The position numbers were made by a program, and so were the translations under genes. DNA of 64,000 nt from Humulus lupulus. Taxonomy: Eukaryota; Streptophyta; Magnoliopsida; Rosales; Cannabaceae. The stretch lies in contig NC_084802.1 in the NCBI RefSeq assembly GCF_963169125.1, forward strand, positions 16,988,896 through 17,052,895. The letters run 5' to 3'. Within the stretch, counting starts at the first letter, position 1, and the number at the start of each line of letters is the position of its first letter. Positions 1 to 10,738 of the stretch are shown here, piece after piece. The notes under the pieces were generated by a model. That model was not told the origin of the DNA. It worked only from the letters and a program-made list of their open reading frames with translations, and ran no database searches.

Positions 1-2323
1 CTTTCGTATCGTGGGTTCTTCGGGGGCCGCTCCTCCACAACCATAACTTCGGAGGTTGATGCTGCATCCAACACATGATGAAGGGTGCGAGCATACCTCT
101 CCCTTGCCTTATTGCTATCTCCAGCAAGATGTGGACCTCCACATATGGTGTCTAGTGTGAAGTCCACAGGCTCAGGTTGAAAGGGTGGGGATCGTTGCCG
201 CTTGAACCCAGGGTGGTAGTTACTTCCTTCTCCTTGGGTCTTCTCAGCTCGATACTTCTTCAGTTTCCCCGACCGGAGGAGAAACTCTATCTCATCCTTG
301 AGATGATTGCACTCATTCGTGTCGTGACCATAGTCCCCATGGAAGCGACAAAACTTGTTCATATCCCTCTTACTCATCTCCTTCTTGATTGGTGGGGGTT
401 TCCGGTAGGGGACCTCCTGATGACTTGCCAAATATATCTCCGCTCAGCTCGCCAAAAGAGTGGTGTAATTGGTGAACCGAGGTTCATACTTAGTTGGCTT
501 GTCGTTTGATCCCGACTTAGCCTTCTTTTCATTGTGGCGGTCAGGCCCGTTATTCCCACGTTTCTTACCACCATTTTGATCATTTCCACCATTCTTGGGA
601 GGATCAGTCGATCCGCTTGGATTGTTCAGGCCCTTCTCTCCCTTCTTAATCGCATCATCCAATTTCATGTACTTGTCCGCCCGGCCCAGAAATTGTTGTA
701 ATGTTGAAATTGGATTGCGATGAATGCTGTCCCACAAAGGACTTTGATAGATAATGTCGGAAGAAATTGCCACCATCTTCTCCTCATCTCCAACTGCAGT
801 AGCTCGGATAGCTTCTCTCATGAACCTTTGTATGTAGTTCTTGAGAGACTCATCCTTTCCTTGCTTAATATCCGCCAAGTGATTGGCACAAACAGGAGGG
901 GTCCGAGCAGCACTAAATTGCCTGCAAAAATCATTTCTAAAACTTTCCCAAGAAGTGATGGAGTTAGGCTTAAACTTCCAATACCACTCATGGGCAGTGT
1001 CAGACAAGGTGGTGGGGAAGACTCTGCACCGATAGTTATCACTCACCCCGAGCAGCTCCATCTGATCTTCGAATTTCCCCACGTGCCTTATCGGATCTGC
1101 CTTTTATGTATAAACTGGCAGTACCGGTGCTTTGTATTTTGCTGGTGGTTGGGCTGCTCTAATTCGAGCACAGAACGGGCTGCCATTTCTGTGGTCTACT
1201 GGATCAATCGCAGAGGGTCGTTTTGAAAGACTCTGAACTGCTGCTGTCAGAGCATCAAGCTGGGCTTGGATGCCTGGGGCCACCGTTTGGGACTTATTCT
1301 CAGGACTGCCTGGTCGGGCGCTCCGATCCGACAGACCATCATCAAGTATTTCTACTTGACTGGTAGGTCGGATTGGATTTCGCCCTTTGACCGGGACAGT
1401 CCTTCTCCTATCAGCAATGACGTCTCTTAGATCCTTCTGAGTAGTGTGCTTTCCTAATCGATCGAACACTGTACTCCGAGTTTTCTCAGAAGGTTTGCTA
1501 GGCGGAACATGCTCCTTGCCACTGCGCTGGTTGGGATACAGTGGTGGCCTTCTTGTCTGAGCTGGGCGATCTTTTCCTCCTCGACGGTTGTTATCATTCT
1601 TCTCCTTCGACTGGTCAGTGTGATGACTATCAGCTTCTTCACGCTCATGCCCATCTTTGAAGTGGGAAGTTTCTTTACCTCGAGGAGCTTTATTGTGCTC
1701 TTGCTCATGTGGAGTTTTCTTGCTACCTGATTTATGATTTCCAGACCTAGAAGTCTCTGATCGGTGACTCCTTGAGGGGGTTCTGGAGTTCCCCTTTGAG
1801 TTGAGGCAGTGCCCGATCGGACCCCATCTTCCTCCCGACCAGGTGGGTTACTATCACTTCTATTTGGCCCTCGAGCATGGGGTCTATCAGTGTTCATACG
1901 ACCAGCTTCTATGGTCCCTTCTCCTGGGGTGGTTGCCACTCCTTTTGCAGCTTGGGCATTGGCCCGGGTCAGTTGCGTAGCTGCCTCCAAAGCGAGTGCA
2001 GCCTCGTGATGTCGCCTATCGACCTCCTCCTACTGTCGCCAGATCTCCTCACTCCTGGCATCCATTTCCCGTCTTTGCTGCTCGAATGCAGCCTTCTGCC
2101 TGGCCATTTCTTCAGCAAACGCCTCTTGTCTGGCGTTGAATTGTGCCATCTCCTCTTGGAAGGCCCCCATGGCTTTCTGAAGTTCTTCAACTTCTGGAGT
2201 CACGTCTTCGAGCACGACTCTAGGCTCAGTTTCATGGTCTTGTGGGCCAGGACCTTCTGATATGGCAGGTTCTTTAGAGGAGCTTGTCTTCTTGGAGACC
2301 GCATTGGTGTTCTTAGGCGCCAT
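1..2323 (-). pseudogene. gag: gag polyprotein of element A, extending to the linker before protease
   Basis: Gag forms the virus-like particle. The start at 2323 (MAPKNTNA) lies just inside the LTR/PBS. An Ala/Glu/Gln-rich predicted coiled coil follows (2040-2200), then a charged linker. The retrotransposon gag core is at 446-1082 (CRVFPTTLSDTAHEWYWKF, later a QFLGRADKYMKLDDAI-like motif). A zinc-knuckle-like segment with C-x2-H, YGHDTNEC and an LKDEIEFLL tail is at about 270-360. The extreme left edge matches the protease N-terminal linker of element 1. Lesions seen are an in-frame stop near 2030, a frameshift between about 1460 and 1745, a stop at about 1104 and a TGA at 444-446. The core closely resembles that of element 1, where this very segment has been lost. 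Family assignment is firm; function is lost. Confidence 0.85.
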
Positions 2324-2356
2324 AATCCTTCAGGGACCATCTGTCTTTCTCTTCAG

Positions 2357-2375
2357 GCTCTCAATGAAAACACCA
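2357..2375 (-). other. Putative primer binding site of element A
   Basis: On the minus strand the LTR end GGTCA is followed by six bases and then TGGTGTTTTCATTGAGAGC. The same 19-mer, with one or two changes, sits at the same place in elements 1 and 2. It begins TGG, as expected for pairing with a tRNA CCA end. I could not match it to a particular tRNA, and it is not the common initiator-Met site. Confidence 0.55.
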
Positions 2376-2680
2376 AAATTTTGACCGCGTTTTTGGCCAA
2401 CGACGTGTAGACGTCAAAAACGACAAAAACCTTCAAGAAAAATAAACGACACATGCGATTTTTATAGTGGTTCAGCCCCAATGTGTTGGTAATAGCCTAA
2501 TCTACTTAGAGTTGTGATTATGGATCTGCACTCAAGATCAGATGAACCTGAGTCAACTGAGTTTCTTCAGTGCATATTACAAGAATACAAGAATTCTCTC
2601 AAATACAAGCACTCTCTCTCTCTAGAAAATAAGAATTCGAATCAAAAGTTCAAAAGTGCCCTTTATGATGCCATAAGCCT

Positions 2681-2690
2681 TGTATTTATA
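2681..2690 (-). promoter_or_regulatory. LTR A TATA box
   Basis: The minus strand reads TATAAATACA. The box is conserved in LTR B (3173-3182), LTR C (17214-17223) and LTR D (28260-28269), always between the U3 repeats and the PBS side, where the element promoter should be. Confidence 0.7.
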
Positions 2691-2906
2691 GGCTCAGGAT
2701 CGTACAGATGAAATCCCCCCATAATCGGGATATTTTGTCATTCTCATTATATTAAATTTACAATAATATTCAAAATATAACAGTACACTATATTCGTGGG
2801 ATAAATGAGAGATTCCCGCGCAAACCAAGACCGATTCTTGTTGAAGTCATTTCTGGGATCTCTTGCGTAGCCCTGCTCTGTCGAGTCGACCCATATCACA
2901 TTCAGG

Positions 2907-3090
2907 CTGGTCGACCACACCTTCACTGGGCAGACACGCACCTGACTGGGCAGACATGCACTTGACTGGGCAGACATGCACTTGACTGGGTAGACATGCA
3001 CTTGGCTGGTCGGACATGGTCATGACCGATCGGCCAAGATCATGCCCGGTCGGCCAAGGTCATGTCTGGGCAGACAAGGTCATGCCAGGT
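2907..3090 (-). repeat. About 20-bp tandem array in U3 of LTR A
   Basis: Degenerate copies of a unit near CTGGGCAGACATGCACTTGA repeat every 20 bp or so. Three adjacent copies are almost identical, and the array then drifts to CTGGTCGGACATGGTCATGA-like units. Arrays at the same place in LTRs B and C use a CTGGTCGGACAAGCACATGA-like unit. The array lies upstream of the TATA box, in the enhancer part of U3. Confidence 0.8.
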
Positions 3091-3158
3091 CACCCAACCA
3101 TTCCTTGCCATTTGTCACTTCTATTGCCACGTCATCGTTTTCAAATTTGGGGATAACA

Positions 3159-3748
3159 GATACCATGTGTTTTGTATTTATAAGCCCAGGATCGTATAAA
3201 TTCAGTCCCTCATAATCAGGATGTTTCTGTTATTCTTTCAAAATTTAATTAATAATAATATCTAAAATACAACAATATGCGATTCTTTGGGATAAAATGA
3301 GAGATTCCTACGCCGGTATGACCGATTCTAGTTGAAGCCGTTACTGGGATCTTTTGCGTAGCACTGTTCTGTTTTGTCGGTCCACACCACACCCAGAAGG
3401 AAAACTGAAAGGCCAAAACACTTCACTGGTCAGCCAAGACAAGTGACTGGTCAGCCAAACACATGTCCAGTCGGCCAAACACTTGGCTGGTCGGACCAGC
3501 ACCTAACCAGTTGGACAAGTACCTAACCTGTCGGACAAGCTCCTGACTGGTCGGACAAAGAACATGACTGGCCGGACAAGCACATGACTGGTCGGTCAAG
3601 CACATGACTGGTTGGTCACAACACTTGACTGGTCAGGCAAAAATCTTCATCGGTCCACTGGATCACTCCTAAGCCAGATCACCCAGCCATTCCTTGCCAT
3701 TTGTCATTTCTATTTCCACGTCATCGTTTTCAAATTTTGGGGATAACA
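3159..3748 (-). repeat. 3' LTR B of element 1, cut by element A
   Basis: This fragment aligns with 17203-17747 of LTR C, including the TATA box, the tandem array and the terminal GGGGATAACA. The missing part (R/U5 side) should lie left of element A, outside the window. The PPT abuts its right end, which identifies it as the 3' LTR. Confidence 0.85.
3424..3640 (-). repeat. About 20-bp tandem array in LTR B
   Basis: About ten degenerate copies of a CTGGTCGGACAAGCACATGA-like unit are visible. LTR C, the partner LTR, has a different number and order of units, so the array has gained or lost copies since insertion. Confidence 0.75.
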
Positions 3749-3793
3749 TTTTCCCCCCAAGTTTATTATATGATATTCTCACATAATAAACTT
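3749..3793 (-). promoter_or_regulatory. Polypurine tract of element 1 with adjoining perfect hairpin
   Basis: Directly inside the 3' LTR the minus strand reads CTTGGGGGGAAAA, the expected plus-strand primer of reverse transcription. On the plus strand the C run leads into AAGTTTATTAT (3759-3769). That is an exact inverted repeat of ATAATAAACTT (3783-3793), with a 13-base loop. A similar C-run-plus-hairpin pair occurs between pol and the antisense ORF. Confidence 0.75.
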
Positions 3794-3977
3794 TTTTCTC
3801 CACTGCTGACGGCACAATAATAAAAAATCTAATTGTACATTTTCCCGCCTATGCAACAGACCACGACGCCATAGTAGACCATGATCACTGTAATTAACTA
3901 CTCCATTCGTGGGGGAGAAAATATACCCAAGGGAATTCCAAGAGTCTAAGAATAAGTGACAATTTCCACTTTTTCCC

Positions 3978-3986
3978 TTTAAATAG
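3978..3986 (+). promoter_or_regulatory. TATA-like box of the antisense ORF of element 1
   Basis: TTTAAATAG lies about 200 bp upstream of a good splice donor and ahead of a CT-rich leader. It is on the strand opposite to the element promoter. Its role is inferred from position; element 2 has a TATA-like box in the equivalent place. Confidence 0.4.
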
Positions 3987-4019
3987 GCCCATAAGTGCTC
4001 ATAATCTCATAAGAAAAAA

Positions 4020-7000
4020 GAAGACCAAAAAGCTCCCCATCTCCCTCATCTTTTTTTTTTCTCTTGGCCGTGTACCCCCAAAGACTCTTCTCTTGGCCAA
4101 AAAGCTTCAAGGATTTCAAGAAAAAGCTCCAATTTCCTCAAGCAAATCCAAGGGTTCTTCAAGAAATCAAAACATCTTCAAGATATATTTGGGTAAGTCC
4201 TTCTTCCTCATCTTTATTTTTAAGCTTTTTAAGCTTTAAAATTTCACATAAAAGTTTGTTAAAACCCATATGTGCCGAAACCCCCATAGGAAATACTCCC
4301 TTGAATTTGTGTATGAATCTTTGATATATAATGTGTATTGTGGCTGTTTTGATGTTATATAGGCTATGGGTAGATCAATTTTGTCTTCAATTTCTTGAAA
4401 ATTTGAAGAAAAATAAACTTTCTATCCCAAATTGCATATTTAGGTCCTTGGGTATTTGATGATAGATAGGATCCCTAGAACTTTTGAAATCTTTCAAATC
4501 CCCCATTTTGATCTTGTTGTTGTGTATTTTGAGTGAGGAAAAGTGTTTGTGTCAATGCTCTTTGGGATTTAGGCTTTTTCGAAATGGGTTTAGGGAAAAG
4601 TGTTTGTGCCGATCGGTCATGGTCCTTTTTCCTTTGAATATTCGGGCATGCCTTTTCCAAGCAATTTGGTTTGAATTAATGTCCCACCGATCGGACACCA
4701 TGGACCAACACCCCAGCTGATTGGTCACTATGCGCTGGCCCCTTGGACCCTTGATGCTCATCGGACGCCTTGATGCTCCTCGGATGCCTCGGCGTAACCA
4801 AAGGTGCACCAATCGGTCACAACGCATGTGCCTGCTGCGCTCCTCGGAAATGCATATGGCTGCTCGGACAAAGGCCCCTCGGGTGCCTTGATGCCCCTCG
4901 GCACTTTGGTGCTCCTCGGGTATCACCTACCTAACCACTCGGTCACGCGTGGTACTTCGCGGACACCGCGCCTGGGAAGCTCCTTGGGTGCGCGCACGCC
5001 TACCACTCCTCAGGTGCACACACGCCTGCTAGACGGGATGCACCCGACAGGACACCCATTAGGGTACACGCCACATCCGATCGGTCAGCACGGCGGCACA
5101 CCTGCCCAGCCGCTCGTACATGCGCACTTGCTGCGCTCCTCGGGTCACACCTTGGTTCAGAACCCTTCAACCGCCCGGATGCACACACACAGCCGATTGG
5201 GCATGGTGTGCATTCGCTCGGACATATTGCGCCTCCAAGCCTTTAGGCTTACAATATTTCTTTTTCCCTCATGCACGCTACTTAGATAAATATTTTCTGA
5301 GTAGAAAAATAAATATTTTTCTTGAACTAATTGATTTATACTTGTATGGTTACTCTCCTCCCCATTTTTATTTTTTGTAGATGAATCGCTTCGACTATAG
5401 GGGAGGTGACAACCATACAAATTATGACACTTCCATTCCGCAATCAAGCGATACCCCTCAAAGCAGCGAATCTTCATCCAAGTCTCCTAGCAGTCGCACC
5501 CTCGAAGATCGCCTTCGCTGTCTTAAAGAAATCCTTCCCCGATCAGCCTTATATTTCCTCCACGAAGAACAGTTTCTCAATCAGCAGGCTGAACATTCAG
5601 AAATGAGGGTGAAGAAATCCAACAGACTTCCTCAGGACCAAGACCCTCAGGGCCACACAGAAGGTAGTGGAACATAGTGAAGTCCGAACTGCAGCTTCTT
5701 CAAGACTGCCTCGCCAGATACAAAAACCCAGCAAGCCTTGGAGAAAAATCATTCAGAAATTTACTACCGAGATCCAACAATTAGCTGTTAAAAAACCAAG
5801 AAAAGAAGGAGAAGAAACACCCTCTTGGTTTACAGCCAAACCCTCCAAACTTAACCCCTGCATGTTCGAAAAACACATTCAAGCCCCAGGCCTGAAAAGG
5901 GTTAACGTGATATGTCCACACCCTCATTAGAGAGCCAACAAGCCTGGTGGACCTTACTGTGCCTGGTCTAGGTACCACGTATTCGCAGGAGCTACCATTC
6001 CGCTGTATCCTTTCTTTCGGTCAGTAGCAGACTACTTCAACGTCTCTCCTTTCCAGACTGCTCCCAATGGGATTCAGGCGTTGTCCGCTTTATACATCCT
6101 TTACTTCCTGCAAGGTTGGGATCCACCCACTCCTCATGAAGTGCATTATCTCTTCGACTTCAGGACTAACCCAAGCCACAAGAATACAGGTTTTTTCCAC
6201 CTCTTCCACATGCATAAAGGGATCAAATACCTCCATGGTATCGCTCATAAGTCAAATCCCGGAAAATACTATACAAAGTATTTTCTTACTTCAGATATCA
6301 AAGCCAACAACTTAGCCTTTACACATGTGGGTCCATTTCACCAGCCCTTGCCTACCAAGGAAATGTGTTCCTGAGCAGAAGAATTGGCTAACATGCCCAC
6401 CGAGGAGAAGAATGTAAAAGAGTTGGTTACCGTGGATAATCCTCAGATGGTGGGGCTATTACCAAGTAACCAGAACATCCTAGTAGAAAGTACTACTGAG
6501 GAAGCGAATGCAACTGACCAGTGCAACAATGACACTGAGGTAGTGACCGATCAGTTCTCTCCCGGACCGTCTCCCTACTCTCGTAGACCAGGTGACCTTA
6601 TCATTAGGGAACCCCTGCCAGAGGACCAACATAGACGTGTCATTCCCACACAGCCTGGGAAAGGAAAGACCATTAAGCTTCATAGAGACTTCAGCTCATC
6701 ATCTGATGAAGAGGATGACTTCCTTGATCAAATCCTAAACTCAGGTCTAGTAGTCATAGTGTGATGTTTGGTTTTTAAATAACTTGGTTATACGAGATTT
6801 ATAGAGTTGTCTGGTAGTAGTGAATTATTTATCTACATATTGCTCTACTTTTTACTAACAAATCTTGTGTTTACTCTTTTGCAGATTCAGAGATGTTCAA
6901 GCAATTCAACACCACCCCTGCCCAAAAGAGGAAATCTGGGGAGGGAAGTGGCTCAAACCCCCCAAACAAAGTTCCAAGGACAACCCCGACTAGCCAGGGA

Positions 7001-7846
7001 AGACAATCCGAGCAGCCAATTACATTCCCGCAGCTGACCCCCTCATCGATTTCTCCCTTTTTGAGCCTAACCCCCACTCGCCTGACTGGCTTAAGTGAGC
7101 CACTTCGCATTGCTGGTAACATTGGGAAGGAACTGCTCGACCAAACCCTTCATGATGCTTCAATGATTCAAAGCTTTGAATCCTTGCCTCGGCTTAGTGT
7201 TGAAGTCGTCTTGCAAAGAGGGTTCGCTCAACTGATGAATGTAAGTATTTTATCACAAGATAGTTTGTTATTAACCATTTTTACTTGTAGTAACTTCCTG
7301 TTTTCCATGCAATCTCTTATCACTATCAGCCATGCTCAGCATCGAGCAGTAGACTACAAGGAATTGATCAAGGTCTTAAATGATCAGCTGGTGGAAGTCC
7401 AGACCAAAGTAGAGACTTTAACTTCCTCGGAAAAGGATCTCAAATCCAAGGTTGAGCAGGCAGAGAAGACCGTTGTTGAGCGGGATGGGTCTCTTAGGGA
7501 GCTGGCCGACGAAAACCAGAAACAAACTCAAATCAACAAGACGTTGACTGATCAGCTGGAAAGACTGACTCGTGAGAACGAGGAGCTGAAGCGAGAGAAG
7601 GAAGCTGATCTTGCTCGCTACGAGGAGATTTGTTTCAACTGCTTCTACCAGGTATGGAAGTTGAACAAACCTCTCAACCTCGACTTTCTCACAGAGGAGG
7701 CCAAAACAGAAGAGCTTGCCAAATGCGAGGCAAAGGCTACTGAGGAGGTAGCTAATCCTGCTGGTACCACACCTTTTTCTCCCACGCTATCGTTCCGACC
7801 GAAAGAAGCCACTGATGCTGAGGAAGGTGTTGATCAACCTGAGTGA
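4020..7846 (+). pseudogene. Antisense spliced extra ORF of element 1 (gypsy-type transposon domain plus coiled coil)
   Basis: The gene runs opposite to gag-pol, between the PPT and integrase. Likely exons are a noncoding leader (to 4192), 5381 to about 6770, a third from an acceptor at about 6883, and a fourth after an intron at about 7220-7329. Exon 2 starts with ATG right after TTTTTTGTAG. The N-terminal part is Ser/Gln-rich. The domain at 5950-6320 (YFNVSPF, LYILYFL, PPTPHEVHYLFDF, KYFLTSDIKANNLAF) matches element 2 and resembles the plant 'putative gypsy type transposon' family (Transposase_28). An acidic linker follows (6384-6764), then a long heptad coiled coil (7370-7620) and a conserved CFYQVW segment. 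Frameshifts or stops near 5670, 5930 and 6374 break it. The role is unknown; similar antisense ORFs are described in Tat-lineage elements such as Grande. Confidence 0.7.
4193..5380 (+). other. Predicted first intron of the antisense ORF, holding a GC-rich degenerate repeat
   Basis: GTAAGTCC at 4193 and TTTTTTGTAG ending at 5380 are strong plant splice signals. Between about 4600 and 5240 the sequence becomes GC-rich, with many short repeats of GATCGGTCA/GATCGGACA and GCTCCTCGG/CTCGGGTGC words. These recall the GGTCGG core of the LTR U3 repeats. No credible coding region lies here. Confidence 0.5.
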
Positions 7847-8808
7847 CAACCTGACCAGGGAGCCCCATAGCCGACCAGTGAGCCTCCATCCGACCAGCTG
7901 ACTCCTTAGTAGACATTTATTTTCTATTTCGCTATTGTACTTTTGCTCCTATGGCCGAGCTATTGGCATGAACACTTCACTTTTTTAGACTTAAGTCATT
8001 TAAAAGTTTTATTACATAGATGCCTTAAATTTTCATATGAGTACTTAGTTTTCTAACTTAGAAATTCTAAACATTTCATAAGTTACTACTAAGCATGCTT
8101 TCTCACATTCTTATTGCTCTAACATTTTATGAGCATAGGTTTTGTTTACACACGAATAGTTGTTCTTAACTTAAAATTTTGAAAAAATTCCAAGTTACTT
8201 AAGTTTTGTAAAACAAGTTAGCTTAACGACCCTTTTGACTTCAAAGATTTACAAGTTAGCCTGAAAACAAATATCTTTGCTCGTGTTCTTATTGCTTATG
8301 TTGAATTGTATACCAGTATACCCTATGTGCCCCCCAAGTGATTAAGGGTTAAAAAATCCTTGATCACTTGCTTCTTGACCAAATTTGTCCAAGCAGTTAT
8401 TACTCGTGAAACACATTGAATATAAGGAGGATATTTCAGCAGTTAAACACTGCAAAAACATGCAACTATTTAAACGTTGATCATTCATCGGATGGATACT
8501 GACCAGTTGAACATTGCCTGGTCTTTCCTCCAGAAAACCTTTTTTGTTTTAAGATGTAATGATAGTTGAACACTGCCAAAGTAAGAATAATCAACACATA
8601 TGCAAAATTTGTAGCAAGATTCGACCGTGTTGCTCGTGATCTCTTTTATTACTCGTAAAAATAAAGGACAAAGCGTGTCTAATTACGAGTCTCAAACAAA
8701 ATAAAATTGTTCAAAATAACATGACTGGTTAGCAAATAGCCAGTTCACAAACAAACTTAAATAACAAGTTAAACACTTGAGACAAAGCTACTACTCTGTA
8801 AGCAGTAT
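7847..8808. other. Noncoding spacer between convergent antisense ORF and pol in element 1
   Basis: AT-rich and without a supported ORF. It holds the 3' end of the plus-strand gene and the 3' end of minus-strand pol. The only clear structure is the C-run-plus-hairpin module at 8329-8370, which element 2 also has. Confidence 0.6.
8329..8370. other. Conserved C-run plus hairpin between pol and antisense ORF (element 1)
   Basis: GCCCCCC is followed by CAAGTGATTAAGG (8335-8347), a 10-base loop and CCTTGATCACTTG (8358-8370). The 13-bp stem has one T-G position, which pairs as G-U only in plus-strand RNA. On the minus strand the motif reads CACTTGGGGGGC, like the true PPT. The same arrangement recurs at 21340-21380 in element 2. 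Confidence 0.7.
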
Positions 8809-9960
8809 TTATTGATAATATTTCCTCAAGTGCTCACCATTCCAATAGTTCCTAATAAGCTCTCCATTTAATCGAGAAAGTTTGTAAGTGCCGGGTGGTA
8901 AGACTTGCTCAATCTGATATGGTCCCTCCCAGTTTGGTCCTAGCACTCCAGCTGTTGGGTCTCTGATGAACACCTTTCTGAGGACCAAATCTCCAACCTG
9001 GAACTTTCGATCTCTAACTTTGGAATTAAAATAGCGGGCCACCTTTTGCTGATGAGCAGTAGCTCTCAAGCTTGCTTTTTCTCATATCTCCTCAAGAAAA
9101 TCTAAAGATTCAGCTAGCAACTGGTGATTCTCCTCCTGGTCATACATGGTTCTTCGATGAGATGGTGGGTCTACTTCAACAAGCAACATGGCCTCATATC
9201 CATATGCCAAGGAAAAAGGGGTATGGCCAGTTGCTGTCCGAGCAGTAGTTCTGTATGACCAAATGACTTCTGGTAATTCTTCCGCCCATGCATCCTTAGC
9301 TCGCTTTAGACGATTTTTTAGAGTGTCTTTCAAAGTCTTATTTATGACTTCAACTTGCTCATTGGCTTGCGGATGAGCTACCGAGGAGAAACTTTTCATA
9401 ATGCCATGCCTATTGCAGAAATCGGTAAATAAGTCACTATCGAACTGAGTGCCGTTGTCAGAGACTATCTTCTTAGGCAGACCATAGAAACAAATTATAT
9501 TCTTAACCACAAAATCTAACACTTTCTTAGAGGTGATCGTTGCTAGTGGTTCGACTTCGGTCCACTTGGTGAAATAATCCACAACAAAGACTGCAACTGT
9601 ACTCCTCCTTTCCCTTTGGGTAGTTTCCTGATCAGATCAATGCCCCATACTGCAAAAGGCCACAGGCTCTACATTTGCTTCAAGACATTTGGAGGTGCCC
9701 TGGGTACTTTAGAAAATCTCTAGCATTTATCACACTTCTTCACATACTCCATGGAATCTTCATTCATTGTAGGCCAGAAAAACCCTTGCCACAAAATCTT
9801 TTTAGATAGACTCTGCCCCCCGAGCATGATCTCCACAGAACCCCTCGTGCACTTCAGCCAATAAGTTTTTTGACTGGTCGGGTGCTATGAACCTTAGTAG
9901 TGGCAAAGATTACCCTCTTCTATACAACACCCCATCCATCACGATATACCTAGCAGCTTG
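8809..9960 (-). pseudogene. int: Integrase of element 1 (Tat-type gypsy)
   Basis: Integrase joins element cDNA to host DNA. From the N-terminus, a zinc-binding segment (upstream of about 9600, ending KKCDKCQRF) is followed by the catalytic core with all three acidic residues: D in DYFTKWTEVE, D in VSDNGTQFDSD and E in ANEQVEVINK. The family's usual Gly before QVE is Glu here. The C-terminal part has VARYFNSKVRDRKF, GDLVLRKV and GPNWEGPYQIE, and ends in WNGEHLRKYYQ. Lesions are an in-frame TGA at about 9079-9081 and frame changes around 9583-9660. It lies directly downstream of RNase H, the gypsy order. Confidence 0.88.
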
Positions 9961-9962
9961 CC

Positions 9963-10738
9963 TCATAACTTAGCTTCACTACGATTATCTGGGAGGATTC
10001 CTTGCTCAAGGTAAGTAATGATGGGTGTCATCCAAGTGTCAACTATTGTGATGGGCATAGCTTCTTGTTCATTAATGCTCGGCTCTGCCAAGTATTCGAC
10101 TGGTACTTTATTCAAAGTTTCAGCATCTTTTGCACTAGCTAATTTTGCTAGAGTGTCTGCGTTAGAGTTCTGCTCCCATGGTACTAGCTTAATAGTATAC
10201 TCTTCGAATTGTGCTAACAGATCCTTGGTCTTATTCAAGTACGCCATCATGCGTAGGCCGTTTGCTTGATATTCCCATAAGACTTGGTAGACCACCAATT
10301 GGGAATCACTGTTCACTTCAACCGACTGGGCACGGACATCTCTAGCCAAGCGCAAGCCTTCTAGGAGGGCTTCATACTCTGCCTCATTATTAGAAGCGTT
10401 AAATCCGAATCTTAATGCGCAATGAATTCGGTGCTTCTCTGGCGTGACTAGTATAATTCCTGCTCCCGAATGATGTTCGTTTGACGACCCATCAACAAAA
10501 AGTTGCCAAGCAGGAAGATCCTCTCTCTGCCCAGTTACACACTCTTGCTGGTAGGGAATACCAGCAATCCCAGTACATTCAGCAATAAAATCTGCCAAAG
10601 CATGTCCCTTGATAGCAGACCTTGGTTGGTATTTGATTTCGAATTGGCCCAATTCAACCGCCCATTTAAGTAGACGTCCAGATGACTCCGGCTTCTGTAA
10701 GACTTGGCGTAGGGGCTGGTCGGTAAGGACTTTAATGG
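9963..10738 (-). pseudogene. rnh: RNase H of element 1
   Basis: RNase H removes the RNA strand during reverse transcription. The four expected acidic residues are visible: D in LFVDGSSNEH, E in NNEAEYEALLEG, D in NSDSQLVVYQV and D in NSNADTLAKLA. The preceding connection (LLKWAVELGQFEIKYQ) joins it to RT. A stop ends the frame at 9963, before the integrase zinc domain, and another lies near the RT junction, so it is no longer one polyprotein. Confidence 0.88.

Larger units (their letters stand above)
1..3158 (-). mobile_element. Tat-type Ty3/gypsy element A, 5' part (5' LTR, PBS, gag); continues beyond the left edge
   Basis: The minus-strand order is 5' LTR (2382-3158), a PBS-like site and gag (from 2323 leftwards); the rest lies outside the window. 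The LTR starts TGTTAT on the minus strand and ends GGTCA. Immediately right of it, GATAC (3159-3163) opens the interrupted LTR B, and the intact sister LTR C carries the same site at the matching place. Element A therefore sits inside LTR B of element 1, and GATAC is the candidate target duplication; its partner lies off the left edge. It is the youngest layer of this nest and of the same family as element 1. Confidence 0.85.
2382..3158 (-). repeat. 5' LTR of element A (777 bp)
   Basis: The LTR is bounded by TGACC on the left and ATAACA on the right of the plus strand, so it runs TGTTAT...GGTCA on the minus strand. It aligns along its length with LTR C (16933-17747). It contains a TATA box, a conserved TATAGTGGTTC...CCCCA block in its 3' part and a 20-bp tandem array in U3. 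GATAC follows at the right edge. Confidence 0.85.

Noticed and set aside
177..509. Plus-strand 110-codon ORF at the left edge
   Set aside because: It is the antisense shadow of element A gag and protease linker, and has no domain of its own.
2907..3640. CRISPR-like array of 20-bp repeats
   Set aside because: The units are contiguous and degenerate without unique spacers, in a plant LTR.
4064..5289. ORFs in the antisense gene's first intron, including a 161-codon frame
   Set aside because: They fall in a region with clear splice ends and low-complexity GC-rich repeats. The composition explains the open frames, and there is no match to the element 2 protein.
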